Origin: Promicromonospora iranensis
GTDB lineage: Bacteria > Actinomycetota > Actinomycetes > Actinomycetales > Cellulomonadaceae
Assembly: GCF_028994775.1 (NCBI RefSeq)
Contig: NZ_JAJQMN010000008.1
Coordinates: 295,067-359,066 of the forward strand
Direction: 5' to 3'
Length of the DNA: 64,000 bases
A program made the translations under genes and the position numbers. Under the pieces are notes generated by a model that saw only the letters and a program-made list of their open reading frames with translations, ran no database searches and was not told where the DNA came from. Below, piece by piece: positions 26,564-34,441 of this stretch. How positions within the stretch are numbered: the stretch's first letter is position 1; each line of letters opens with the position of its first letter.

Positions 26564-27457
26564 GTGCCAGATCTCGACCTCCCGTTCGCCCGTGCCGCCC
26601 ACTACCGCGCCGCGCACCGCCGCGCCGAGCCCGGCCTCGTCGGCGACCTCCTCAAGGAGCACGGCACCAAGGTGCTGGTGGTGCGCGGCAACCGGGCGGC
26701 GATCGCCCGACAGCGCGTCGCGCTCCTCCCGCCCGACGACGTCGCGCACCTCGGCGTCGGCCTCCACCTCTTCCTCGGGGAGGCCGAGGGGGTCGCGTAC
26801 CTCGCCGCGGTCCTGGCTGACGCCGACGCCGAGCCCGACCTCGACGTCGAGTGGGCGGGCCTGCGCAACTTCGACGAGCCGGACCTGGAGCAAGGGCTCG
26901 TCGTCGAGGCCATCGCCCTGGCCCAGTGGCACGCCGTCAACACCCACTGCCCGCGGTGCGGCACGCGGACCGAGGTGACGCAGGGTGGCTGGGTGCGACA
27001 CTGCCCGACCGACGGCACGAACCAGTTCCCCCGGACGGATCCCGCGGTGATCATGGCGATCACCGACGTCGACGACCGCTTGCTCCTGGCCCGCGGCCCG
27101 CAGTGGGGGCCGGGTCGCCGGTCGGTGCTCGCCGGCTTCGTGGAGCCGGGTGAAGGGCTCGAGCAGGCGGTGGTGCGCGAGACGATGGAGGAGGTCGCGG
27201 TCGTCGTCGACCCCGACTCGATCGAGTACCGCGGCAGCCAGTCCTGGCCGCTGCCGGCGTCGCTCATGCTCGGCTTCCGTGCCCGCGCGACCAGCACGCG
27301 CCTCGTGCGTCAGGAGGACGAGATCGCCGAGGCCGACTGGTTCACGCGCGAGGAGATGGCCGCGGCTGTCGCCGACGGCCACCTGGGTCTGCCCGGGCGG
27401 GCCTCGATCGCCCGCTCCCTGATCGAGGACTGGTACGGCGCCCGCATCGAGGACTGA
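26564..27457 (+). CDS. nudC: NAD(+)/NADH diphosphatase (Nudix, NudC-type)
   Basis: 297 aa from GTG 26564. Zinc-ribbon-like region ~128-150 with CPRCG then HCPTDG: the fourth Cys is replaced by Asp. Nudix box ~192-214 (GFVEPGEGLEQAVVRETMEE, then VAV, with Ala in place of the usual last Gly). The NudC-specific SQSWPLPASLM lies at ~226-236. It hydrolyses NADH to NMNH and AMP and in bacteria can remove NAD caps from RNA. In M. tuberculosis nudC also lies between adnAB and uvrD2. No clear ribosome site is seen. Confidence 0.93.
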   Translation: MPDLDLPFARAAHYRAAHRRAEPGLVGDLLKEHGTKVLVVRGNRAAIARQRVALLPPDDVAHLGVGLHLFLGEAEGVAYLAAVLADADAEPDLDVEWAGLRNFDEPDLEQGLVVEAIALAQWHAVNTHCPRCGTRTEVTQGGWVRHCPTDGTNQFPRTDPAVIMAITDVDDRLLLARGPQWGPGRRSVLAGFVEPGEGLEQAVVRETMEEVAVVVDPDSIEYRGSQSWPLPASLMLGFRARATSTRLVRQEDEIAEADWFTREEMAAAVADGHLGLPGRASIARSLIEDWYGARIED

Positions 27458-27479
27458 GCTGGCAACGACTGGAAGCTGA

Positions 27480-27543
27480 TGGTCGGCAGAACGTCAGATG
27501 GTCGGCACCTCGAACCGCCGACTACCTGACGTTCTGCCGACCA
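27480..27543. terminator. 27-bp palindromic terminator, family member 2
   Basis: Arms 27480-27506 and 27517-27543 pair with three mismatches around a 10-base loop, between the convergent nudC and mycoredoxin genes. The arm TGGTCGGCAGAACGTCAG is nearly the same as in the hairpin at 23995-24056, so the two are members of one repeat family placed at gene ends. Confidence 0.8.
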
Positions 27544-27564
27544 CCCAGCCCGGCCCAGCCCCGG

Positions 27565-27846
27565 TCAGTTCGCCAGGGCTAGGCGGACGTCCGCCAGGCT
27601 GGGGTTGGTCGCCGCCGAGCCGTCGGGGTAGATCACCGTGGGGACCGTCTGGTTGCCGCCGTTGACCTGCTCGACGTAGGCCGCCGCTTCCGGGTGCTGC
27701 TCGATGTCGATGACCGTGTAGCCGATGCCCTCCGAGTCGAGCTGCGTACGCAGCCGACGGCAGTACCCGCACCAGGTGGTCGAGTACATGAGGACCGTGC
27801 CGTCCGCGGGAAGGGGCGGGCCGGCCGGCGTGGTCGTCTCGGACAT
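27565..27846 (-). CDS. mrx1: Mycoredoxin (glutaredoxin-like)
   Basis: 93 aa; ATG with GGAG upstream. Thioredoxin fold with YSTTWCGYCRRL (~21-32; CGYC redox pair), cis-Pro TVPTVIYPDGS (~67-77) and a C-terminal helix. Mycoredoxin-1 reduces mycothiol-protein mixed disulphides in the actinobacterial cytosol. Lies back to back with uvrD2, as in mycobacteria. An insertion of Thr, Pro and Gly at the N-terminus is trivial. Strong family match. Confidence 0.93.
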   Translation of the reverse strand: MSETTTPAGPPLPADGTVLMYSTTWCGYCRRLRTQLDSEGIGYTVIDIEQHPEAAAYVEQVNGGNQTVPTVIYPDGSAATNPSLADVRLALAN

Positions 27847-27886
27847 CAGTACTCCTTGTCAGTGGGTGCTGCGAGAATCGCAGACG

Positions 27887-29959
27887 ATGCTCACCCAGAC
27901 CAACTCCGCCGCCGGTTCGAATCATCCTGGACCGATGAGCCCCGACGCGATCCTGAACGCCCTCGACCCCGAGCAGCGTGAGGTGGCCCTCGCGCTCACC
28001 GGCCCGGTCATGGTGCTCGCGGGTGCGGGCACGGGTAAGACCCGCGCCATCACCCACCGCATCGCGTACGGGGTCCGCATCGGCGTGTACCAGCCGACCA
28101 GCGTGCTGGCCGTGACGTTCACGGCCCGCGCGGCGGGAGAGATGCGCACCCGCCTGCGTGAGCTCGGCGTGCAGGGGGTGCAGGCCCGCACGTTCCACTC
28201 CGCGGCGCTGCGCCAGCTCGGCTACTTCTGGCCCCGCGTCGTGGGTGGCGCTCCGCCCCGGTTGCAGGAGCACAAGGCGCCGGTCATCGCGGAGGCGGCA
28301 CGCCGGCTCGGTCTCAGCGTGGACCGTGTGGCCGTCCGCGACCTGAGCAGCGAGGTGGAGTGGGCAAAGGTCTCGCTCATCGCGGCGGACGACTACGAGA
28401 AGGCGCTGGAGGTGACCGGCCGCGAGTCGCCGTCGGGCTACGACCCCCAGACGGTGTCGCGCCTCATCACCGCCTACGAGGACGTGAAGACAGAGCGCGA
28501 GGTCATCGACTTCGAGGATGTGCTCCTCATGCTCGGCGACATGCTGAACAGCCACAAGATCGTGGCGGACGAGGTGCGCTCGCAGTACCGGCGGTTCGTC
28601 GTGGACGAGTACCAGGACGTCTCGCCGCTCCAGCAGTTCCTGCTGGACCAGTGGCTCGGGGGCCGCAAGGAGCTCTGCGTGGTGGGCGACCCGTCGCAGA
28701 CCATCTACTCCTTCACCGGCGCCTCGCCGCGCCACCTCCTGGAGTTCCGGCGTACCTACCCGGACGCGCAGGAGATCCGCCTCGTGCGGGACTACCGCTC
28801 GACGCCGCAGGTGGTGAACCTCGCCAACCAGGTGCTCAAGCGTGCGGGTCGCGGCGGCGGCGCGCAGCAGGCGCTCGAGCTCGTCGCGCAGCGCAAGCCC
28901 GGCCCGCCGGTCGGCTTCGTGGCGTACGACGACGACGAGGCCGAGGCGAAGGGCATCGCCACCCGGGCGGCCCGGCTGATCCAGTCGGGTGTGCGTCCGA
29001 GCGAGATCGCGGTGCTGTACCGCACGAACTCGCAGTCGGAGGCCTTCGAGGCCGCGTTCGCCGACGCCGGGGTGGGCTACCTCGTGCGCGGCGGCCAGCG
29101 GTTCTTCCAGCGCAAGGAGGTGCGCGACGCGCTGCTGCTGCTACGTGGCGCCGCCCGCTCGGCCGACCCGGCGCTGCCCATGCCGGACCAGGTGCGCGAC
29201 ATCCTCGCCGCCGCGGGTTGGGCCGACCAGCCGCCCGCCGCACGCGGCGCCGCGCGGGAACGGTGGGACGCGATGCAGGCCCTCGTCTCGCTCGCCGACG
29301 ACCTGGCCGCTGCCGCGACCCAGGAGAGCCCCGCGACCGTCGCGGCGCTCGTCGCCGAGCTCGACGAGCGCGCCGCTGCGCAGCACGCACCCACGGTCGA
29401 GGGCGTCACGCTCGCCTCGCTGCATGCGGCGAAGGGCCTGGAATGGGACGCCGTCTTCCTCGCCGGCATGAGCGAGGGGCTGATGCCCATCTCGCTGGCG
29501 GAGACCGACGACGCGGTCCACGAGGAACGCCGGCTGCTGTACGTCGGGATCACTCGCGCCCGCGAGCATCTGGAGCTCTCGTACGGGCGTGCGCGGAACC
29601 CGGGCGGGCGCGCCACGCGCAAGCGCACCCGGTTCCTCGACGGGCTGTGGCCCGACGATCCGCGCTCACCCAGGAGCCGGAGCGTGCCGAAGGGGCAGGC
29701 CCGGGCTCACCTGACGGGCGAGCACGACGTCGCGTTGTTCGACGCCCTGCGCGACTGGCGCCTCGAGGTGGCGCGAGAGACGGACAAGCCTGCGTACACG
29801 GTGCTCACCGACGCGACACTGGCGGCCATCGCGGAGATCCGACCTTCGGCCATATCCGAACTCGCTCGCGTGGACGGGATAGGACCCGCGAAGATCGACA
29901 GGTACGGGGCCACGATCCTCGCGATCGTGGCGAGTGCACCGGGCGCGTCGCGTTCCTGA
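27887..29959 (+). CDS. uvrD2: UvrD2 ATP-dependent DNA helicase with HRDC domain
   Basis: 690 aa from ATG 27887; ATG 27935 is an alternative that would still keep the helicase core. Walker A LAGAGTGKTRA (~44-54), VVDEYQDVSPLQQ (~238-250), GDPSQTIYSFTGASP, RDYRSTPQVV, LHAAKGLEWDAVFLAG and YVGITRARE. HRDC domain ~605-685, ending SELARVDGIGPAKIDRYG. The tetracysteine linker described for mycobacterial UvrD2 is missing: between the helicase core and HRDC there is a short basic linker (~570-605) with no Cys. Function: 3'-5' DNA unwinding. Divergent from the mycoredoxin gene across 40 bp. Confidence 0.93.
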   Translation: MLTQTNSAAGSNHPGPMSPDAILNALDPEQREVALALTGPVMVLAGAGTGKTRAITHRIAYGVRIGVYQPTSVLAVTFTARAAGEMRTRLRELGVQGVQARTFHSAALRQLGYFWPRVVGGAPPRLQEHKAPVIAEAARRLGLSVDRVAVRDLSSEVEWAKVSLIAADDYEKALEVTGRESPSGYDPQTVSRLITAYEDVKTEREVIDFEDVLLMLGDMLNSHKIVADEVRSQYRRFVVDEYQDVSPLQQFLLDQWLGGRKELCVVGDPSQTIYSFTGASPRHLLEFRRTYPDAQEIRLVRDYRSTPQVVNLANQVLKRAGRGGGAQQALELVAQRKPGPPVGFVAYDDDEAEAKGIATRAARLIQSGVRPSEIAVLYRTNSQSEAFEAAFADAGVGYLVRGGQRFFQRKEVRDALLLLRGAARSADPALPMPDQVRDILAAAGWADQPPAARGAARERWDAMQALVSLADDLAAAATQESPATVAALVAELDERAAAQHAPTVEGVTLASLHAAKGLEWDAVFLAGMSEGLMPISLAETDDAVHEERRLLYVGITRAREHLELSYGRARNPGGRATRKRTRFLDGLWPDDPRSPRSRSVPKGQARAHLTGEHDVALFDALRDWRLEVARETDKPAYTVLTDATLAAIAEIRPSAISELARVDGIGPAKIDRYGATILAIVASAPGASRS

Positions 29960-30070
29960 GCTGGTCTGTCAGGTGGTCCGGTGAGGGAACTTTCGAGTGG
30001 CTCGGGGGTCCCGGGACGGCTGCCCAGCCGGCCGTTTCGGGACCGGCGAAAAACTTCTCAAGAAAGTTTG
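29960..30070. other. uvrD2-whiB7 intergenic, upstream half
   Basis: No gene. Contains AAACTT-n7-AAGTTT, an AT-rich dyad at ~30052-30070, unusual for this genome and directly upstream of the whiB7 promoter. It may be part of the activator binding region. Confidence 0.5.
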
Positions 30071-30107
30071 GAAAAAGAGTTGGCTCGCCCCGGCGGCCCG
30101 GCATAGT
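30071..30107 (+). promoter_or_regulatory. Predicted whiB7 promoter with AT-rich element
   Basis: GAAAAAGA (30071-30078) directly precedes TTGGCT (-35, 30080-30085), then 16 bp, then CATAGT (-10, 30102-30107). An A/T tract abutting the -35 is the known layout of WhiB7-activated promoters, where the WhiB7 AT-hook contacts the tract. The start point is inferred, not seen. Confidence 0.65.
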
Positions 30108-30179
30108 GTTCACATGTCCCTGACGGCAGTGGGCGAGACCTTAAGGTCTGGCCCGGATTCGAGTGAGGAGGTGGGTGTC

Positions 30180-30356
30180 TTGGAGATGAACCAGATTTCG
30201 CAGGCAGATCTGCAGGTGTGCGCGTACGTGCTCGGCAACGAGCAGGTCCCGGCAACCGGCGCAGCTCTGTCTTTCCGCGTGCGCACTCACCGCGGAGGCA
30301 GCAAGCCGTCCGCTCTCGCACCCGACTCCGCATCTCCAGGAGACTCGCCGGTCTAA
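30180..30356 (+). CDS. Upstream ORF in the whiB7 leader
   Basis: 58 residues counted from TTG 30180, which has GAGGAGG 9 bp upstream; ATG 30186 is the alternative. The peptide begins (M)EMNQISQADLQVCAYVLGNE and ends DSPV with a TAA stop only 15 bp before the attenuator stem. The position between promoter and terminator is that expected for a regulatory uORF: ribosome stalling by antibiotics would alter leader folding and allow read-through into whiB7. The product is unlikely to have a function of its own, but this is inferred from other actinobacterial whiB7 leaders. Confidence 0.6.
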   Translation: MEMNQISQADLQVCAYVLGNEQVPATGAALSFRVRTHRGGSKPSALAPDSASPGDSPV

Positions 30357-30371
30357 CGACCGAGTCATCCA

Positions 30372-30410
30372 GGCCGCGGAGTCCATCTAGGACCCGCGGC
30401 CTTCATTCTT
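30372..30410 (+). terminator. Intrinsic attenuator upstream of whiB7
   Basis: Stem of 12 bp with a single bulged A: 30372-30384 pairs with 30390-30401, loop ATCTA, followed by TTCATTCTT (30402-30410). It lies 111 bp before the whiB7 start and after the uORF, so it should abort transcription in the absence of translation stress. Confidence 0.85.
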
Positions 30411-30520
30411 GCCCGGAGACCCGGCCCCCACAGGGCCGGCCGGCAGGGATCTAGCCCGGGGTCCTGTTCCCCCAGACGTTCACCGACGACGTTCATCCAT
30501 ACAGGACACAGGAGACAACC

Positions 30521-30886
30521 GTGCGCCTCACTGCGCTCCTCGACACTCTTCCCCAGGGCGGCTCGGGCCCCTGGGACCCGCCTCAACACCCCGCCACGAG
30601 CGGGACCGGTTCGGACTCGGCGGAGTTCAACCGGCTGATGGACACACTGCTGCCGTGCCGTACCAACGACCCGGAGCTGTGGTTCGCCGAGCACAGCACC
30701 CAGGTGGAGCAGGCCAAGGCCCTGTGCCGCACCTGCCCCCTGATGCAGGGCTGCCTCGCCGGCGCTCTCGAGCGCAACGAGCCCTGGGGTGTCTGGGGCG
30801 GCGAGGTCTTCGTCGACGGCGCCGTCGTCGCTCGTAAGCGTGGCCGTGGCCGGCCGCGCAAGTCGGAGAACGTCGCCGCTGCCTGA
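30521..30886 (+). CDS. whiB7: WhiB7 Fe-S transcription activator
   Basis: 121 aa. Four cluster ligands C46, C69, C72 and C78, the GVWGGE turn (~90-95) and a C-terminal AT-hook RGRGRPRK (107-114), which distinguishes WhiB7 from other WhiB proteins. It binds the primary sigma factor and activates intrinsic antibiotic-resistance genes and its own promoter. The ribosome site AGGAGACA lies just before ATG 30521. Its 5' leader contains promoter, uORF and attenuator. Downstream divergence or convergence: the ThiF-like gene is convergent. Confidence 0.95.
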   Translation: MRLTALLDTLPQGGSGPWDPPQHPATSGTGSDSAEFNRLMDTLLPCRTNDPELWFAEHSTQVEQAKALCRTCPLMQGCLAGALERNEPWGVWGGEVFVDGAVVARKRGRGRPRKSENVAAA

Positions 30887-30968
30887 TCCGCCGTGCGGGG
30901 TGCGGGCTGTCCGTCGGGCCGATCGGCCTCGAACGACGAACAGCCCGCACCCGACGGGGTATCAGACG

Positions 30969-32024
30969 TCAGGCCGGCAGGACCACGCACCCGCAGCGCG
31001 GGTGCGGCTCCGCCGGCCGGGCGCGGGGGAGCCCCGCCGGGAGCGAGATCTCCAGGCACGCACCGACCGCCGCGGGCCGGTGCCCGTCCAGCTGGGCGAG
31101 CACCTGGCCCGCGGCTGTCGCCGCTGCGACGGCGGCGAGCGTCGCCTCGTGCGTCGGCTCCGCCACCTTGCGCAGCTGGGTGGCCAGCGCCGGCCACTCC
31201 CGGTCGGCGTCGGCGTGGGCCAGGTCCACGCACGTCACGCACGCCGACCGGCCGGGCCGAACGAACGGCCCCACCACCACGTCCGCCTCCCGCACCACCA
31301 CCGGCAGGTGCGGCACACCGAGGCCGAGCAGGCGCCGGTATCGAGCCGGGTGCGCGGCATGCGGCTCGGTGACCACGACGACGTCCAGGTCTGTCGCGTC
31401 GAGCCCCGCCCCACCCGCCCTGCTGCTGTCCACCCGCACCGTCACACGCGGGGCGCGTTCGGCCAGCAGGGACCGGACGGCGTCGTCCCGCGCCTGCCCG
31501 ACGTCGACCGCCCGCAGGCCGCCCAGCCCGACGTCGGTGACCTGTACCGGCAGCGGGTCGTGCAGCAGCAGCCCGCCGACGCCCGCGGTCGCCAGGTGCA
31601 GCGCGACCGCCGTGCCCAGCCGCCCGAGACCGACGACACCGACCACCCGCCGCGCGCGGTCGGCGAGGGTGGCGAGCCCCGCGCCGTCGGGCCGCAGCAT
31701 GCCGAGCACCGTCGCGTCGGCCGCGCCGTCGGCCGGGGCCGTGACCACGCCGACCGTACCCGGCACGGGGACGAGCACTCCCGCCCGGACCAGGGCGGTC
31801 ATGATCTCGTCGCGCCGTTCCGCGGGAACGCCGCAGCGCGCCGCCGACTGCTCGACCGTCACGTGCCGCCTCTCGGCGATCTCCTCGAGCCACGTCTCCT
31901 CGGCCGGGGTGAGCCCCGACAGCACGAACGACCAGCGCGGGTCGGAACCGCACTGCACCTGGCCGCCGCCGCGGCTGAGCACCGGTGTGCCGGGCCGCAG
32001 CCGGAGCAGAGGAGGGGAATTCAT
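30969..32024 (-). CDS. ThiF/E1-like adenylyltransferase-fold protein
   Basis: 351 aa from ATG 32024 (ATG 32036 equally possible; no clear ribosome site). N-terminal ~115 residues form a helical/winged region. About 125-250 is a Rossmann NAD/ATP-binding fold with VVGLGRLGTAVALHLA. ACVTCVDLAHADAD (~260-273) and HPRCGC near the end give CxxC pairs that could hold zinc, as in ThiF/MoeB. Such proteins adenylate a C-terminal Gly of a small protein or bind a peptide leader. No ubiquitin-like or precursor-peptide gene is adjacent, so the partner is unknown. Confidence 0.75.
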   Translation of the reverse strand: MNSPPLLRLRPGTPVLSRGGGQVQCGSDPRWSFVLSGLTPAEETWLEEIAERRHVTVEQSAARCGVPAERRDEIMTALVRAGVLVPVPGTVGVVTAPADGAADATVLGMLRPDGAGLATLADRARRVVGVVGLGRLGTAVALHLATAGVGGLLLHDPLPVQVTDVGLGGLRAVDVGQARDDAVRSLLAERAPRVTVRVDSSRAGGAGLDATDLDVVVVTEPHAAHPARYRRLLGLGVPHLPVVVREADVVVGPFVRPGRSACVTCVDLAHADADREWPALATQLRKVAEPTHEATLAAVAAATAAGQVLAQLDGHRPAAVGACLEISLPAGLPRARPAEPHPRCGCVVLPA

Positions 32025-32176
32025 GCGGACAACCATGCCCGACGGCGGTGCGCGCCTCCGGCCCTCGTCCACAGTTCCAGAGGTATATCCAAAGCAGGTC
32101 GGGGACTGGAAGTTCCCGTGTGCGCCCAGAGCCAAATGGACGGCGCAGATCTTGCGGACCCGGTTACGGTGACTCT

Positions 32177-33706
32177 ATGAGCGACCAGCACCAGCCCGGC
32201 GATAACCCCCAGTCGTGGGAAGACATGCTGCGCTCCATGCTCGGCGACGGCGCAGACGAAGTGATGGCCGAGATGCGCGAGCGTGGCATCGACCCGACCG
32301 CCCTCGGCGGACCGCCCGACCCGGTGATGATGCAGTACGCGCTCGCCCAGGTGCAGAAGATGCTCTCGGCCGAGGGCACCGGACCGGTCAACGCCGACGT
32401 CGCGCACGACGTGGCGCGGCAGGTCGCCGTGAGCAAGGGCGACCCGTCGCTGACGGGAAAGCAGGCCAAGGAGGCCATCGACGCGCTGGCCGTGGCCGAG
32501 CTCTGGCTCGACGCCGTCACCGACCTCCCGCCCGCCGGTGGGACGCGGCGCGCCTGGAACCGGTCCGAGTGGGTCGAGGCCACGCTCCCGGTGTGGAACG
32601 AGCTGGCGGCTCCCGTCGCCTCCTCCGTCTCGGAGGCGCTGGCGACGGTGCTGCGTGACCAGCTCCCGGAGGGCATCGACGATGGTGAGGCCATTCCGGG
32701 GATGCCCGCCGGCGTGCTGCACGGGCTGGGCGGTGCGCTCGACCCGGCCCAGATGATGCGCCGGCTCGGCTCCGCGGTGTTCGGCATGCAGGTCGGCCAG
32801 GCCGCCGGAACGCTCTCGCACGAGGTGTTCGGCGCCACCGACGTCGGCCTGCCGCTGCTCGACAGCTCCGACACCGTGCTGCTGCCCACCAACGTGGCCG
32901 CGTTCGCAGAAGGGCTGGACGCCCCGCTCGAGGAGGTCCGGCAGTTCCTCGCGGTCCGTGAGGCCGCGCATGCGCGCCTGTTCACCCATGTCCCGTGGCT
33001 CCGGTCGCACCTGTTGTCGATCGTGGAGCGCTACGCGCGCGGCATCACCATCGACCTCGACGCGCTCGAGTCCCAGGTCCGCGACATCGACCTCGCCGAC
33101 TCCGACGCGCTGCGCAGCGCTCTGTCCGGTGGGGTGTTCGGGCTGCAGAACACGGACGAGCAGAAGTCGGTGCTGCTGAACCTGGAGACCACCCTCGCCC
33201 TCGTGGAGGGCTGGGTCGACGAGGTCAGCGCCATGGCCGCCCTGCCGCACCTGCCGCACGCCATCCCGCTGCGCGAGATGATCCGACGTCGGCGCGCCGC
33301 GGGCGGACCGGCCGAGCAGACGTTCTCGACGCTGGTCGGGCTGGAGCTGCGCCCGCGCCGGTCGCGCGACGCGGCGACCCTGTTCTCGATAGTGGCCCGC
33401 GCCCAGGGACCGGAGGGGCGCGACGCCGTGTGGGACCACCCCGACCTGCTGCCGGGTACCCGGGACCTCGACGACCCGTCGGGCTACCTGGTGCGCCGCG
33501 AGGCGGCGGAGAACGAGCACGCCGACGTCGACGCGGCGCTCAAGGAGATCTTCGGCGAGGACCCGCTCATCGGCGAGACCTCGACCGGGGACAGCGCCGT
33601 CCAGGACGGTCCTGCCGAGGACGCCCCGACAGAGGACTCACCGGTCGAGGACGCCCCGACCGAGGACGGTTCAGGCAAGGACAACCCGTCCGAGGATCCG
33701 AAGTAG
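32177..33706 (+). CDS. DUF2342 / Zincin_2 zinc-dependent protein
   Basis: 509 aa. ATG 32177. Family markers: WEDMLRSMLG at the N-terminus, GMQVGQAAGTLSHEVFG (~212-228), REAAHARLFTHVPWLRSH (~261-278) and LVEGWVDEV (~342-350). The HxxR and E-x-W motifs place it with the actinobacterial zincin-like family that includes Rv3195. Catalysis is not proven. The C-terminal ~55 residues are a disordered acidic repeat (EDAPTEDS type). It belongs to the syntenic block ending in the PDZ-Lon and UPF0182 genes. Confidence 0.88.
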   Translation: MSDQHQPGDNPQSWEDMLRSMLGDGADEVMAEMRERGIDPTALGGPPDPVMMQYALAQVQKMLSAEGTGPVNADVAHDVARQVAVSKGDPSLTGKQAKEAIDALAVAELWLDAVTDLPPAGGTRRAWNRSEWVEATLPVWNELAAPVASSVSEALATVLRDQLPEGIDDGEAIPGMPAGVLHGLGGALDPAQMMRRLGSAVFGMQVGQAAGTLSHEVFGATDVGLPLLDSSDTVLLPTNVAAFAEGLDAPLEEVRQFLAVREAAHARLFTHVPWLRSHLLSIVERYARGITIDLDALESQVRDIDLADSDALRSALSGGVFGLQNTDEQKSVLLNLETTLALVEGWVDEVSAMAALPHLPHAIPLREMIRRRRAAGGPAEQTFSTLVGLELRPRRSRDAATLFSIVARAQGPEGRDAVWDHPDLLPGTRDLDDPSGYLVRREAAENEHADVDAALKEIFGEDPLIGETSTGDSAVQDGPAEDAPTEDSPVEDAPTEDGSGKDNPSEDPK

Positions 33707-33731
33707 TTCTCGGACGCCGCGACCGCCGACG

Positions 33732-34277
33732 TCAGTCGTCGTCTCCGTCGTCCGAGGTGATCTGACCCGGGTCGTCCTGGGCGAACGACGCGCCCTCGAG
33801 GAAGCCGCGCGCCCGGTCGGTCTTGGGGTAGACCTCGAGGATCCGCCAGAACTCCGGGCCGTGGCCCGCGTGCAGCAGGTGCGCCAGCTCGTGCAGCAGC
33901 ACGTAGTCGAGCACCCAGGACGGCATGCCCTGGACGCGGGTCGAGATGCGGATGGAGCCGTCGAGGAGCGTGCACGAGCCCCAGCGACGGCCCTGGTTCG
34001 ACGACCAGCGCACGCTGGACGGCCTGGCCCTGCCGTCGAGGTACTTGGCGGAGAGCTCCCCGGCGCGGTCCATGAGCTCCTGGTCGGACGGGCGGCGGCG
34101 CCGCTCCTTGTCCTCGAGCCGCGCGACCATCTTCGCCACCCACTCTCGTTCCTGAGCCCGAGAGAAGCGCGCAGGAATGGCGACGATGGTTCGTCCACCG
34201 TCGCGATATGCGCTCACCGTGGCGGTGCGACGGCGGCTCCGGCGCACCTCCACGGACGTCAGGGCGTCGTGGGCCAC
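33732..34277 (-). CDS. YgjP/SprT-like M48-type metallopeptidase
   Basis: 181 aa. LHELAHLLHAGHGPEFW (~132-148) supplies HExxH plus the third His, the hallmark of YgjP-like DUF45 metalloproteins. Preceding RWSSNQGRRWGSCTLLDGSI is also typical. Basic N-terminus, no signal peptide. Convergent with the DUF2342 gene and divergent from the PDZ-Lon gene. Substrate unknown. Confidence 0.88.
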   Translation of the reverse strand: MAHDALTSVEVRRSRRRTATVSAYRDGGRTIVAIPARFSRAQEREWVAKMVARLEDKERRRRPSDQELMDRAGELSAKYLDGRARPSSVRWSSNQGRRWGSCTLLDGSIRISTRVQGMPSWVLDYVLLHELAHLLHAGHGPEFWRILEVYPKTDRARGFLEGASFAQDDPGQITSDDGDDD

Positions 34278-34441
34278 GGCACGACCGTAGCGTGTTATCG
34301 GCGTGACGTGGGGTATAACACACCGTTCAAGTGGAAAATCTTTGCACGACGGCGTAGTGGTTGGCGTGGCGCGATCAGGTGCCCGCGTCGCCGTCGGGCA
34401 ACATTCACGGAAACCTCAGCCAAGTGAGGAATGATGGGCCG

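Noticed and set aside
25142..27382. 746-codon reading frame joining the HAAS protein to antisense of nudC
   Set aside because: Only the part from 26101 downward is real; the upstream part is antisense and has no start or motifs. The PadR gene lies in another frame between them.
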